Source: an uncultured Aquimarina sp.
Lineage (GTDB): Bacteria; Bacteroidota; Bacteroidia; Flavobacteriales; Flavobacteriaceae
Length of the DNA: 64,000 bases
Reading direction: 5' to 3'
Assembly (NCBI GenBank): GCA_947498775.1
Contig: CANMLL010000003.1
Coordinates: 1-64,000 of the forward strand
Every line of letters starts with the position of its first letter. Position 1 is the first letter of the stretch. Positions 36,109 to 45,943 of the stretch are shown here, piece after piece. Made by a program: the position numbers and the translations under genes. The notes beneath the pieces are model-generated. The model ran no database searches and was not told the DNA's origin. It saw only the letters and a program-made list of their open reading frames with translations.

Positions 36109-37065
36109 ATGAGATATAAACTAATAATACTTCTGCTTTTTACTTTTTTTCAGTGTTTTCTTTCTCATTCTCAGAATGGGAAGATTATAGAAAAAGAAAA
36201 GTTAATTTTAAGCGATTCTATAATTGCCAAAATTCATAGGGCTGACTCAACTATGGTTAAGGCACTTAAAAATATCGAGTTTTTTCGAATCACCTATCTA
36301 TCAGACTCTCTTAAGGTAAAAGGTTTTATCGCCAAGCCAGTTCAGGAAGGTAATTTCCCTTGTATTATTTCAAATCGCGGAGGAACTGGTGAATTTGGAA
36401 AATGGAATGAGACCGGCGTAGGTTTCTTTTTGGGGAAACTCGCTAGCTGGGGATATGTCGTAGTGGCAAGTCAATATCGTGGAAATGATGGTGGCGAAGG
36501 ACAAGAGGAAAGAGGTGGCAACGATGTAAATGATGTATTAAGCCTAGTTAATACTTTAAAAGAAATTGATAATGCCGATACATCAAGAATAGGTATAGAA
36601 GGAGCAAGTAGAGGAGGTATGATGACCTATCTTGCACTCAAAGAGACATGTCAATTCAAAGCTGCAGTTGTGCTTGCCGGAGCTGCAAACGCTTTTGAGC
36701 ATCTTGTACATAGACCTGATTTTGAAGAGAATGTATACGCCAAAGTCATTCCGAATTATTATAAAAATAAAAAAAAAGAACTCAAAGCACGGTCTGCAGT
36801 ATTTTGGGCAGATAAAATGTGTAAGACAACTCCCATGTTAATAATGCAAGGTAGTTCTGATTGGCGTGTTCCTGCTTCAGAATCACTAGAGCTAGTGAAC
36901 AAATTATATGAATATAAACATCCAATACGCTATATTTTATTTGAAGGCGCCGATCACCGAATATCGGAGTTCCGGAAAGAGTTTTTTACCCAAACCAAAA
37001 GCTTTTTTGATTTTTACGTAAAAGACCTTAATGATTTGCCAAATATGGAGTTACACGGAAGATAA
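36109..37065 (+). CDS. Secreted S9-like alpha/beta hydrolase
   Basis: A 318-residue exported hydrolase (signal peptide ending near CFLSHSQ). The fold is that of prolyl oligopeptidase/dienelactone hydrolase enzymes: FPCIISNRGGTGEFG forms the oxyanion loop, the nucleophile Ser lies in GIEGASRGGMMT, Asp in QGSSDWRVPASES and His in EGADHRISE. No beta-propeller is attached, so it may be an esterase or a small peptidase. It begins 29 bases after folE and may be read from the same promoter. Substrate unknown. Confidence 0.85.
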   Translation: MRYKLIILLLFTFFQCFLSHSQNGKIIEKEKLILSDSIIAKIHRADSTMVKALKNIEFFRITYLSDSLKVKGFIAKPVQEGNFPCIISNRGGTGEFGKWNETGVGFFLGKLASWGYVVVASQYRGNDGGEGQEERGGNDVNDVLSLVNTLKEIDNADTSRIGIEGASRGGMMTYLALKETCQFKAAVVLAGAANAFEHLVHRPDFEENVYAKVIPNYYKNKKKELKARSAVFWADKMCKTTPMLIMQGSSDWRVPASESLELVNKLYEYKHPIRYILFEGADHRISEFRKEFFTQTKSFFDFYVKDLNDLPNMELHGR

Positions 37066-37318
37066 CCGATTTATATCTAAGAAAAATAGATGGAGGCTAT
37101 ACTAACTATTGTCGGTTTTTTAGGGGCTGAAAAGGCATATTCAGGAGTAAGGCACTTTTGAGAGCTATTGCTTCAAAACACGTTTAGAGATTTCTAATTT
37201 CTGAACCTGTTTTTTATTTGTTTTCTTATTTGGGGATTTATTTTCTTGGTTTCAGGATTTTTTGTTGATTTTTGGGCATACCTATCCCTTGAATTTTAGA
37301 GGTTTTCTTTTTTTGTTT

Positions 37319-38677
37319 TTATCCTGTTTTCTCAAGCTGTCTTGCTTGTATCCTTCTCCCTATTTCTAATACATTTGCTGTATGTATTCCAAAGAAAATC
37401 CAGAGCGTTTCGGTGGCTTTAGTTCTGGCTTTGATTTTTTTAAGGTGATAATGTTCTTTTTCTTTTCCAAAGCTTCCTTCCAGTCTACTAGCCCTTTTTT
37501 TTGTAATCATCTTGGAGATGATTTTTCTTTGTTTCTCATGTTTTGATGCACGCCCTTTTCTTTTGAAGTCATTTCGGATATTGTTTCTAGTAGCAAATTT
37601 ACGATTGATATTAGTGGCATAAATGCCATCAGCTCGGGCTACTTTGGTTTTTGTTTTTGTAAGTCCTTGGGCTGTAAATATGGTTTCTTTAAAACGGTTT
37701 CCTTCATGAAAGGCATCAAAACTCAAGTGTTCTATAAAACTGATCCCATCAACTTGGAACTTATTAACCTTAGCACCGAACTCTACAGGTTTTACTTCTT
37801 TTCCTCTAACGATGGGGCGAAGATACTCTTTATCAACACTTATGATTCTCCCTATTGGTTTTTCTGCGGTATGGAAAATACGATGTTGCTGTCTATATAC
37901 TTTTTTGATCGTTGCCCTACCCTTGTAATAGGATTTGGTCAGTACCATATTATCTTGCTGTTCTAGTAAATCAAGCTCACCATTGATCTTATTCAATAAT
38001 AGTAATAAACTTCGGGTAAGCCCTTTACGTTTCTTGAGTGTTTTTCTACGCATTTTGCTATAATCCAGATAACGACGACTCCATTTACGGTACTTGGTTC
38101 TGAGTAGTCTTACTTTTAAAACCTTGCAAAGCGCTTTTAACTGACGGTAACTCCAAAATATACATTCCCATAAAAGCTTTTGATCCGTTGGGTAACGTAC
38201 TGAACTCTCATAACAAGTCGCATCCATAGTGATACTATGTCGGTCTTCTATATAGGCTCTCCAATGGGAAAACAGATCATGCTGGACTTTATTTAATTCC
38301 AATTTTTTAGATAATTCACATCGAATCTCACTAACGATCTTAAAGTTAGTCAAGCGATCAACACCTAAATGCAAGTCACAAAAAAACTGATAATCCAAAT
38401 TACCATTGAGTTGTTCAATAAGACGGCGATCTGAACAACATCCATAATGCTTCAAAAACATCAGTGCTAGTTTGCCTTTGGGACTAAAAATAGTACAAGG
38501 ACCTTTACTAGCTTCTTGCAAACCAAAAGTAGTAACCAAACTATCCCAAGGAATAGCCTGGTAGATTTTACCTAAATCACTCGATAAAAATCGATCATAG
38601 TAAAGTGAAAAATCTTCCGCTTGAGTTGAAAACGAAAAAGCGTGCTGGAACTGCGAAATTCTTCGTATTTTAGACAT
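37319..38677 (-). CDS. DDE transposase
   Basis: A 452-residue transposase. The N-terminal region with FSPKGKLALMFLKHYGCCSDRRLIEQLNGNLDYQFFCD is a DUF772-like helical domain. The DDE catalytic acids are likely Asp in SITMDATCYESS, Asp in KVARADGIYAT and Glu in RASRLEGSFGKEKEHYHL, the last in the typical R..E..FG..K.HY.L context. The frame is full length with no stop or frameshift, so the element may be active. A strong hairpin just upstream of the start (38690-38731) could protect against read-through transcription. Confidence 0.9.
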   Translation of the reverse strand: MSKIRRISQFQHAFSFSTQAEDFSLYYDRFLSSDLGKIYQAIPWDSLVTTFGLQEASKGPCTIFSPKGKLALMFLKHYGCCSDRRLIEQLNGNLDYQFFCDLHLGVDRLTNFKIVSEIRCELSKKLELNKVQHDLFSHWRAYIEDRHSITMDATCYESSVRYPTDQKLLWECIFWSYRQLKALCKVLKVRLLRTKYRKWSRRYLDYSKMRRKTLKKRKGLTRSLLLLLNKINGELDLLEQQDNMVLTKSYYKGRATIKKVYRQQHRIFHTAEKPIGRIISVDKEYLRPIVRGKEVKPVEFGAKVNKFQVDGISFIEHLSFDAFHEGNRFKETIFTAQGLTKTKTKVARADGIYATNINRKFATRNNIRNDFKRKGRASKHEKQRKIISKMITKKRASRLEGSFGKEKEHYHLKKIKARTKATETLWIFFGIHTANVLEIGRRIQARQLEKTG

Positions 38678-38689
38678 ATCAGAAAATGA

Positions 38690-38731
38690 AAAACCCCGTT
38701 TTTTGAGTGTACAGCTCGTTTTCGGGGTTTT
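38690..38731. repeat. Hairpin at the 5' end of the transposase gene
   Basis: AAAACCCCG (38690-38698) pairs with CGGGGTTTT (38723-38731) around a 24-base loop. It begins 13 bases upstream of the transposase ATG on the minus strand and lies inside the IS. Confidence 0.6.
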
Positions 38732-38942
38732 GTTTTATCTAAAATACAACTTAATATGCTGAAAAACAATAGTATTTAGTTCTACTGAATGTGCCTATAT
38801 TAAACAACATCCCAACAAAAGCAACTAAAAGTTCTTGTTATTAGCGCACCCGGCCACTATCCTTTACTTATAAGGCATTGATAGATTATAAAAGAATGTA
38901 GTAAAACGGATTTCAAATCAATTCTAACTTGCTGCTATTTTA

Positions 38943-39569
38943 TTATCGTTTATTCTTTTGAAGTTCTGCGTATATATTAATTGGTAAAAAATTGTGACGT
39001 TGTTCATTGTCTTCACCATTAGAAGCAGCATATAGTTCCCTAAAAAAATTCACTGCTCCAACAGAGTAGTTTATTTTTTCAATCCATTGATAAAAGTAGG
39101 CTTCTTTTTTCTCTGTAGTAGCATATTCAAATACTGTAGCTTTTAGCTTCTCTAAACCATCATCTGTAAAGACAGGTCGTGATGGGAGTTTTTTAAATTC
39201 ACCTTCTTTAACATCAAGTAAGGATTCTATCCACTGCAGATCTGATTGATATTGTTTGATAAGCTTATTCTCTAAAGAGTGGTAAATTTCGTCCTCAAAT
39301 ACAATCCTAAGTGTACTTCTTGTATCAATCATATCGGCAATTTTAAAAGTAAGACTACCGCTACTTCCTAAATGATATTGCCCATCATTATTACTCTCTT
39401 CCAAAACTATAGTGTAAGGAATTCCGTTAGCAGTACTAACCCTAAATTCTTGTTCTCCAACAGGTTCTATAGAAACCTGATCATTTTGCGCCTGCACATT
39501 TATGAAATAGCATGAAATTGCTAGTACAAACACTAACTTATTTGTGCACCATTTATTTTTTCTGTTCAT
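38943..39569 (-). CDS. Secreted protein of unknown function
   Basis: A 208-residue protein with a signal peptide ending at NVQAQ. The mature part starts with NDQVSIEPVGEQEFRVSTANG and GSLTFKIADMID, which suggests a beta-rich N-terminal half. The C-terminal half is helical with KEAYFYQWIEKINYSVGAVNFFRELY. I do not recognise the family and see no catalytic or metal motif. It stands between the IS and a gene fragment and has no apparent operon partner. Confidence 0.7.
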   Translation of the reverse strand: MNRKNKWCTNKLVFVLAISCYFINVQAQNDQVSIEPVGEQEFRVSTANGIPYTIVLEESNNDGQYHLGSSGSLTFKIADMIDTRSTLRIVFEDEIYHSLENKLIKQYQSDLQWIESLLDVKEGEFKKLPSRPVFTDDGLEKLKATVFEYATTEKKEAYFYQWIEKINYSVGAVNFFRELYAASNGEDNEQRHNFLPINIYAELQKNKR

Positions 39570-39753
39570 AGTAGTAGGTTATTCTTTATTACAAAGTTAT
39601 AATTTCATGATGTGTTTTCAAAGCGCTATCGGCTACAATTCTTTTTTATTGTCTTAAAAATTGATCATATTGTATCTTTCTTTGCAAAATATTCTTACCA
39701 CAACCGACCCGAATTTTTGTGAATTTATGTTTTGAGACCTATTATCAATTGAT

Positions 39754-40024
39754 ATGAGGGTAAAATACATTATTATTTTATATCTATTTGATTTTTAACC
39801 TCTCTGTATACGAACAAGACATTTCTGGTACCTTAACAACAGCATACAAGGAGTATTACAAACTTTCCAGGGAAAGTGTTTTTTTACATCTTAACAAGAA
39901 CATTTTTTTAAAAGGCAAAAACATTTGGTTTTCGGGATATGTCTACCACAGAAAAACAGGGCTTCCTTTTTTAGAAACTGCAAATCTATATTGCGCAATT
40001 TATGATGCCTCAGAAAAACGATAA
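39754..40024 (+). pseudogene. N-terminal fragment of a large surface protein (MG2/TonB-linked type)
   Basis: An ATG at 39754 begins a signal-peptide-like stretch (MRVKYIIILYLFDF) that ends in a stop. A one-base shift continues as NLSVYEQDISGTLTTAYKEYYKLSRESVFLHLNKNIFLKGKNIWFSGYVYHRKTGLP in part, up to YDASEKR. The pattern 'LHLNK..F..GE.IWF..YVY' followed by 'NLYC.IYD' is the start of large flavobacterial proteins of the alpha-2-macroglobulin MG2 / TonB-linked type, usually over 700 residues. Only about 80 residues remain. The 3' part is gone, and the end of the GH3 gene lies less than 100 bases away. Confidence 0.55.
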
Positions 40025-40091
40025 AACTAACAGAAGCAATATATGTTGCGGTATCGCTATGCATCTATTATGTGGTAAACTACTTCATTTT

Positions 40092-42407
40092 TTATTTCAG
40101 CTCAAAACCGGATTCTATTGTACTATCCGAACTGCCACCCACAAAAACTTTAAATGCTCCAGGCTCTACTACCCATTCGCCCTTATTCGTATAGAAACCC
40201 AGGGTTTTAGCATCTAACTCAAAATGCACCGTTTTGGTTTCTCCCGGTTGAAGAGCAATCAATTCAAAGCCTTTTAATTCTTTTACCGGCCTGGTAACAC
40301 TGGCATACAGGTCTCTGATATATAATTGCACTACTTCTTTACCTTCTACAGTTCCCGAATTGGTGACATCAACAGATACTTTTACCTCGGCATTGTTTAC
40401 GGTAGCATCAACGATGTCAATATCTAGATTCTTATACTCATAAGTTGTATAACTCAATCCATGTCCAAAGGCATAGAGCGGTGTATTTTCCTGATCTGCA
40501 TAATGGGACCAAAATACGATACCCGGAGCAGGTTCAACGGGCCTCCCTGTGTTTTTATAATTATAGTATATCGGAACTTGCCCTACGTTTCTGGGAAATG
40601 ACATTGGTAACTTTCCACTAGGGTTATAATCTCCATATAATACCTGAGCAATCGCATGTCCGCTTTGTGTTCCTAACTGCCATGCTTCTACAATGGCAGG
40701 AATATGCTCTGCCGCCCAAGGAATTGCAAGAGGACGGCCATTAGTAAGAACCAATACTATTTTTTTATTTACTGTATAAACTTCTTCTAAAAGTTGTTGC
40801 TGTACTCCGGGTAGGTCAATCTCTGTTCTACTTCGGGCTTCTCCACTCTGGAAACCTATTTCGCCCAAAACCATAACCACTACATCAGCATTTTTGGCTG
40901 CTTTCACGGCTTCTCCAAATTCACTGATATCTGTAGTATTTATTTTTGTTTCATTGACAAAAGTGGTCTTACCAACAGTTACCTCAGCCCCTTTGGCATA
41001 TACCAATTCATTCTCTTTATACTGTTGCATTCCCTCCAATACAGAAATCGCTGTATGATCTTCGGCTGCAATTCTCCAACTTCCCAAAGGGCTATTCTTA
41101 TCATTAGCCAAAGTACCAATTAAAGCAATCTTTTGCCCTTCTTTCTTAAGAGGAAGTAAATTCTTTTTATTTTTCAACAACACAATCGATTTCTTAGCCA
41201 TATCCAAAACTGCTTCCTCATTGACAGTACTACCGATGATCTCCCTCTCCCTATCTTCATTACAATACCTGTAAGGATCATCAAATAATCCTAATTCATA
41301 TTTCACTCTTAATATTCTTCTTGCCGAATCTTCAATCAACTGTTGATCTACCTTACCTTCTTTTACTAATGCTGACAAGTGTTCTACATAAAGATAAGAT
41401 TCCATATCCATGTCTGATCCTGCGTTGGCTGCCATTTCTGCTGCACGCTCACCATCCTGAGCATATCCATGAGCGATCATCTCGGCAATAGAACCCCAAT
41501 CTGAGACTACGAACCCGTTAAATTTCCAATCCTTCTTTAGCACATCACGCTGTAACATTTTATTGCCGGTAGCCGGAACTCCATTCAGTTCATTAAAAGA
41601 ATTCATAAAGGTTCTTACCCCTGCATCTGTTGCCGCTTTAAACGGAGGAAAAACAATGTTATGTAAGGTAGAGGTACCAATATCCACGGTGTTATAATCC
41701 CTACCGGCTTCGGCAAATCCGTAGCCAGCAAAATGTTTGGCACAAGCTGCAATAGTGTTATTTGCAGAAAGGTCTTTTCCTTGAAATCCCTTTACTCTGG
41801 CAACAGCAATTTTAGATCCCAGAAACGGATCTTCTCCCGCCCCTTCCATTACTCTGCCCCATCGGGCATCCCTGGAAATATCTACCATAGGTGCAAACGT
41901 CCAATTAATACCTGCAGCCGAGGCTTCTGCAGCTGCCACTTCGGCAGATTTTTGAATCGCTTCCAAATCCCAGCTTGCAGATTCTGCTAAGGGAATCGGA
42001 CTCATTGTTTTATACCCATGAATGACATCAAAACCTATGATCAAAGGAATTCCTAATCGGGACTCCTCTACCGCAATTTTTTGTACGGCTTTTACATTCT
42101 TTACCCCTCTTACGTTAAGCATAGAGCCTACCCATCCTTTTTTAAGATGTTCATATTTTTTGGCTGCTGCCCCTTCTTCCGGCTCAGGCCCAGTGAGATC
42201 CCAAAAACCATTGTATTGATTCATCTGTCCAATTTTTTCCTCTAATGTCATTAGGGAGAGAAGGGAGTCTATTTTTTTTTCAATAATATCGTCTAATCCT
42301 GTGTAGTTATCTCTATGGGCCATTACTGAAGTTTTTTCTGACTTTGTACAGCCATTTAAAGATACGGCTATAACAAGTACAAGAAGGTTGATCGTATGCT
42401 TTTTCAT
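40092..42407 (-). CDS. bglX: GH3 beta-glucosidase, lipoprotein
   Basis: A 771-residue family 3 glycoside hydrolase of BglX type. The lipobox SLNGC (cysteine at about residue 20) predicts a lipid anchor. The first barrel domain carries KHFAGYGF and the nucleophile Asp in GFVVSDWGS (about residue 301). The second domain has the motif ALIGTLANDKNSPLGSW, and a fibronectin-III-like C-terminal domain ends the protein (TNSGTVEGKEVVQLYIRD). It would release glucose from beta-glucan oligosaccharides in the periplasm. It is the last gene of the minus-strand part of the glucan locus, separated from the GH16 gene by a terminator hairpin. Confidence 0.95.
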   Translation of the reverse strand: MKKHTINLLVLVIAVSLNGCTKSEKTSVMAHRDNYTGLDDIIEKKIDSLLSLMTLEEKIGQMNQYNGFWDLTGPEPEEGAAAKKYEHLKKGWVGSMLNVRGVKNVKAVQKIAVEESRLGIPLIIGFDVIHGYKTMSPIPLAESASWDLEAIQKSAEVAAAEASAAGINWTFAPMVDISRDARWGRVMEGAGEDPFLGSKIAVARVKGFQGKDLSANNTIAACAKHFAGYGFAEAGRDYNTVDIGTSTLHNIVFPPFKAATDAGVRTFMNSFNELNGVPATGNKMLQRDVLKKDWKFNGFVVSDWGSIAEMIAHGYAQDGERAAEMAANAGSDMDMESYLYVEHLSALVKEGKVDQQLIEDSARRILRVKYELGLFDDPYRYCNEDREREIIGSTVNEEAVLDMAKKSIVLLKNKKNLLPLKKEGQKIALIGTLANDKNSPLGSWRIAAEDHTAISVLEGMQQYKENELVYAKGAEVTVGKTTFVNETKINTTDISEFGEAVKAAKNADVVVMVLGEIGFQSGEARSRTEIDLPGVQQQLLEEVYTVNKKIVLVLTNGRPLAIPWAAEHIPAIVEAWQLGTQSGHAIAQVLYGDYNPSGKLPMSFPRNVGQVPIYYNYKNTGRPVEPAPGIVFWSHYADQENTPLYAFGHGLSYTTYEYKNLDIDIVDATVNNAEVKVSVDVTNSGTVEGKEVVQLYIRDLYASVTRPVKELKGFELIALQPGETKTVHFELDAKTLGFYTNKGEWVVEPGAFKVFVGGSSDSTIESGFELK

Positions 42408-42510
42408 CTATTCTTTTTTATTGTTTTTTAATTGTTAGATGGAATTCTCCAATGAACATTTAGACTGGTAATAACTTTATTATTAGACTCATTATATAAG
42501 TGATTTTAAA

Positions 42511-42550
42511 AAGAAAAGAGAGTTATTTGGTTTATATACCCTCTTTTCTT
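42511..42550 (-). terminator. Intrinsic terminator between GH16 and GH3 genes
   Basis: CTCTTTTCTT (42541-42550) pairs with AAGAAAAGAG (42511-42520); read on the minus strand, the stem is followed by a short T-run. Termination here would lower GH3 expression relative to the upstream susCD genes. Confidence 0.6.
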
Positions 42551-42592
42551 AAAACAAAATAAATACTAAAATAATTCCCAGCCGTCCAGTAC

Positions 42593-44227
42593 TTACTGGT
42601 ATACCCGTACATAATCTATTTCCATGGTTGATTCTGTAAATCCTGAATCAATTGCCCCACCCAGATTACCACCCATGGCTACATTAAGGATCAGGAAAAA
42701 GTCTTTATCATAAAAAGGTGAATTATTCGTGAAAGAATACGTGTGATATGCTACATTATCAATGGAAAAAACAATCTGATTCGACGACCATTCCACCGAA
42801 TACACATGAAAATCCGTCGATGCTCCTGGTACATTAGTAGCTTTAAAAATAGCGTTTCCACCAGAGTTTCCAGGAAAATGCAGTGCACTGGACACCACAT
42901 CCTGATTATTACCTACGTGTTCCATAACATCTATTTCTCCGCAATCCGGCCAGCCTACATCCGGAATGTTTGCTCCCAGGATCCATATGGCCGGCCAGGT
43001 GCCTCCGCCGATAGGTAATTTGGCCCGGACTTCGACCCTCCCATAAGTGAATTCAAATAAATCCTGAGTTTTTATTCTTGCCGAGGTGTACCCATTATTT
43101 TCGGCTTTAGCTGTTATTTTAAGTACATCACCTTCAACAACTACATTACTTGAGTCATTGGTATAGGATTGAGCTTCATTATTACCCCATCCATTGGTTC
43201 CGGTTCCTAGGTCATAGGTCCAATTTGAAGGGTTTGGAGCTCCGTCGACATCAAATTCGTCTGACCAGATCAGGTTATTAAAAGGGGGCTGCACCTCGTT
43301 ACCAGTATCGGGTGCTTCAGTAGTAATGATGAACCACCAATCAAATTCATTATTTCCATCGGTAGTTCTTACTATTAATTCGTTTGGCGGTTGTTCTGCA
43401 TATTTGTATAGTTCATATCTATGATTTCCACCTGTGTAATAACCAATAAAACCTATACCGGTTATATTGAGTATTTCTATACCTCCGGGAGCACTCACTG
43501 ACCATCCTTCAGTATAATCACTAAATGGGTAATTTAGTACATCAGCACCATCAACAGTACCCGAACCGGTTCCGCCTAATTCATCAACCAAATTAATCCT
43601 TCCGAAAACGGTTCCGGATGCATCTTCAATCGGATCATCATTCTCACTATTAGTAATATGAGTAAATGTTCCGTCTGCACCAAAAATATAACGATCGTCA
43701 TACATGCCTGCATCTGCCTTATCAAAAGGAGGAGCAGAGAAAAACTCAACGGGATCCCCACCGACAGGTCCTAAACCAAAATGCCCGGAAGCTTCGCTTT
43801 TAATTCTCCAAGGTCCTGATGTAAGTAGGGTTATCAATTCTATAGGTGGTTCATACAATACTAATACTTCTACTTCGACAGAACGACTTGATGACACACC
43901 TCCTGTACCAATGGCTATAACAGTTATTGTATAGGTACTTACCCCGGTATTTGAAAAATCATAGGTTTTGTTTCCTGATTGTGAAACTTCTTCATTTCCG
44001 TTAAAAACGAATGTATAGGTGATAGCATTGTCGGCAGTAGCCGAAAAGTTTACAGTACCGCTTCCGTCCCCATTTGGATTATTAGTATCCGCTCCTACAA
44101 TATCCACCGTTACCTGAATATTCGATGGGGCAATAAGTTCTCCTACAGTCGCGTCATCTTCCTGACAACTACCTAAGAAGAGGGTGAAGACTAAGAAGAT
44201 TCCTACATTATTTTTTAATTTTTTCAT
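42593..44227 (-). CDS. GH16 beta-glucanase (laminarinase), lipoprotein with PKD-like domain
   Basis: A 544-residue surface lipoprotein starting at the ATG at 44227 (an upstream ATG at 44278 would add 17 charged residues before the signal peptide). The lipobox LFLGSCQED is clear. The first 110 residues form a PKD-like domain (IQVTVDIVGAD to SSRSVEVEVLVL). A middle region of about 170 residues follows (PWRIKSEASGHFGLGP to ELIVRTTDGN), similar in part to the SGBP gene next to it. The GH16 catalytic domain (about residues 316-543) has WSDEFDVDGAPNPSNW, GTWPAIWILG and the active-site motif GEIDVMEHVG (about residue 430). It would cut beta-1,3-glucan such as laminarin at the cell surface. Confidence 0.93.
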   Translation of the reverse strand: MKKLKNNVGIFLVFTLFLGSCQEDDATVGELIAPSNIQVTVDIVGADTNNPNGDGSGTVNFSATADNAITYTFVFNGNEEVSQSGNKTYDFSNTGVSTYTITVIAIGTGGVSSSRSVEVEVLVLYEPPIELITLLTSGPWRIKSEASGHFGLGPVGGDPVEFFSAPPFDKADAGMYDDRYIFGADGTFTHITNSENDDPIEDASGTVFGRINLVDELGGTGSGTVDGADVLNYPFSDYTEGWSVSAPGGIEILNITGIGFIGYYTGGNHRYELYKYAEQPPNELIVRTTDGNNEFDWWFIITTEAPDTGNEVQPPFNNLIWSDEFDVDGAPNPSNWTYDLGTGTNGWGNNEAQSYTNDSSNVVVEGDVLKITAKAENNGYTSARIKTQDLFEFTYGRVEVRAKLPIGGGTWPAIWILGANIPDVGWPDCGEIDVMEHVGNNQDVVSSALHFPGNSGGNAIFKATNVPGASTDFHVYSVEWSSNQIVFSIDNVAYHTYSFTNNSPFYDKDFFLILNVAMGGNLGGAIDSGFTESTMEIDYVRVYQ

Positions 44228-44314
44228 GTACTTATGTTTATATTTTTTGTTGATCGTATATGTTGTTTTAAAAATCAAACAAATACCGTTAATATGGCTG
44301 CTATTCTTTTCTAT

Positions 44315-45925
44315 TTACCTAATAAGTTTATATGTCCAGAATACTCCTGAGCCAGCTTCAATTCTTACTTCCATTTCGTTGTTATTATTGGTGAGGATAA
44401 CATCATAGGTAATAGATGCTGGTATGGAGACATCAGGTAATTCGCCTTCGTTATTTACTTTAGGCAATACTAAATAAGCCCCAGCGCCATTAAGAGTCAC
44501 GGTACCTGCACCTTCATCATATAGGTACGTAGCCGTAGTGGTTCCATCATGAGGGGAAACTGGTGTTCCACACTGATCTGATGCAACTCCTTGCCAGGAT
44601 TCTAGCCAAGTTTCTGATCCTAAAACATTGCTGAAACTTCCATCTGATGAAAAAACATATACATCATCAAAAAAACAAGCTCTATCTATAACGGTTTGCG
44701 CATCACTTGTAAACCAATCACCACTGCCGGAGTTTGGGCCTACTTTAAAAGCACCCGCTTCTGGAGCGAGCCTCCAGGTTCCTTCTAATCCAGAGGCTGG
44801 TTCTGGATCTTTATAAAAATAAACGTTATCTATAAAAACTGTGGTTACTCCCGAAGGCACCCCTACATAAATTAATTGTGCAATATGAGCTCTTGTAGTC
44901 AACCCGGTAAAATCAGATAACGGAATATCCAAACTAACCCACTCATCATTAGTCGGATTAGAGATTGTAATTTCATGTTCCACATCATCCCCTCCACCAA
45001 AGGCTCCATCAGCTCCAAAATCAACTAACTTTACTTTAAATTCGGTTACATTTGGTGACCATATATCCGTATGAAAATAGGTCATTGTTGTCGCATCTAT
45101 GGTAGTAGTCGTTGCTTCTATTCCGACAAAATTAAGCGCACTGTATTTTTTGGTAGGATTTCCTTCTATATCAATATCCTCTAAGTTAGCATCAGACCAA
45201 GAGGTTCGCCAAGTGTCTACAAAGACATCTGTATAAGCATCACTAAACATAGAAATAACATCTTGTGCCGACCTTGCCGGCGGGGTCGGAGCAGATACAA
45301 TAGGTTGTAGAATGGCAGTGACTACAAAGTCTTCGGTATATTCTGTTGTAGCAATAGCTCCTCCTTTGGCAACTACTCTTATCGTATATGTTCCCGATTC
45401 CTGATACACATACGATGCTGTTTCACCAATATTAGCTGTTACAGGAACATTGTTTCCAGGTTCGCCAAAATACACGTCAAAGGACATAGCAAAATCTGCA
45501 TTTGCAGTCACAAGTACTTGCTTAGATACCGTTGCATCATTTTCTATGGTAACCAATAAATTCTCTGGTGGATTAAAGGACACTACTATTTCTTGTGACG
45601 CTTCCGTTTTTAAGCCTGTAATTCCGTTACCAACCAATTCTAGAGTATACGTACCTTCAGCATACATGTGTGTTATGCTTTCTCCTAGCTTTATATTCAT
45701 GGTTTCTGTGGTGGTATCCCCAAAAGAAATGTCAAAAGACACCGCTCCTTCTCCATTGGGAGTAATGGTAACTAATCCAGAATTATCTCGAACAACTTGT
45801 ATAAGCGCCGATATATTGGTTGGGGCATCAATGTTATTTAAATACTCTAAATTTTCATCATCAGCACAGCTCAAAAAGAACAATATTGATAGATATAAAC
45901 TGAATGCACATTTTAAAATTTTCAT
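44315..45925 (-). CDS. Surface glycan-binding lipoprotein with PKD-like domains
   Basis: A 536-residue lipoprotein of the SusE/SGBP kind. The ATG at 45925 gives a clean signal peptide with the lipobox LFFLSCADD; an ATG 9 bases upstream is also possible. Two PKD-like domains come first (INNIDAPTNIS type start to VTAI). A glycan-binding-like beta-sandwich follows (ISMFSDAYTDVFVDTW to VFIDNVYFYKDPEP), and a C-terminal domain related to the middle part of the downstream GH16 protein ends it (LEGTWRLAPEAGAFKVGP). It has no enzyme motif. Its place right after susD fits the surface glycan-binding protein of a laminarin-type locus. Confidence 0.85.
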   Translation of the reverse strand: MKILKCAFSLYLSILFFLSCADDENLEYLNNIDAPTNISALIQVVRDNSGLVTITPNGEGAVSFDISFGDTTTETMNIKLGESITHMYAEGTYTLELVGNGITGLKTEASQEIVVSFNPPENLLVTIENDATVSKQVLVTANADFAMSFDVYFGEPGNNVPVTANIGETASYVYQESGTYTIRVVAKGGAIATTEYTEDFVVTAILQPIVSAPTPPARSAQDVISMFSDAYTDVFVDTWRTSWSDANLEDIDIEGNPTKKYSALNFVGIEATTTTIDATTMTYFHTDIWSPNVTEFKVKLVDFGADGAFGGGDDVEHEITISNPTNDEWVSLDIPLSDFTGLTTRAHIAQLIYVGVPSGVTTVFIDNVYFYKDPEPASGLEGTWRLAPEAGAFKVGPNSGSGDWFTSDAQTVIDRACFFDDVYVFSSDGSFSNVLGSETWLESWQGVASDQCGTPVSPHDGTTTATYLYDEGAGTVTLNGAGAYLVLPKVNNEGELPDVSIPASITYDVILTNNNNEMEVRIEAGSGVFWTYKLIR

Positions 45926-45943
45926 GTTTATCATTTTATTTTT

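Larger units (their letters stand above)
37105..38773. mobile_element. Insertion sequence with DDE transposase
   Basis: The transposase gene is flanked by short imperfect inverted ends: ACTATTGT at 37105-37112 and ACAATAGT at 38766-38773, with a further T-rich match inside. This gives an element of about 1.67 kb. No clear target-site duplication can be seen, so the exact ends are tentative. I do not assign it to a named IS family with confidence; IS5/IS1182-like DDE elements are the closest in general pattern. Confidence 0.6.
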
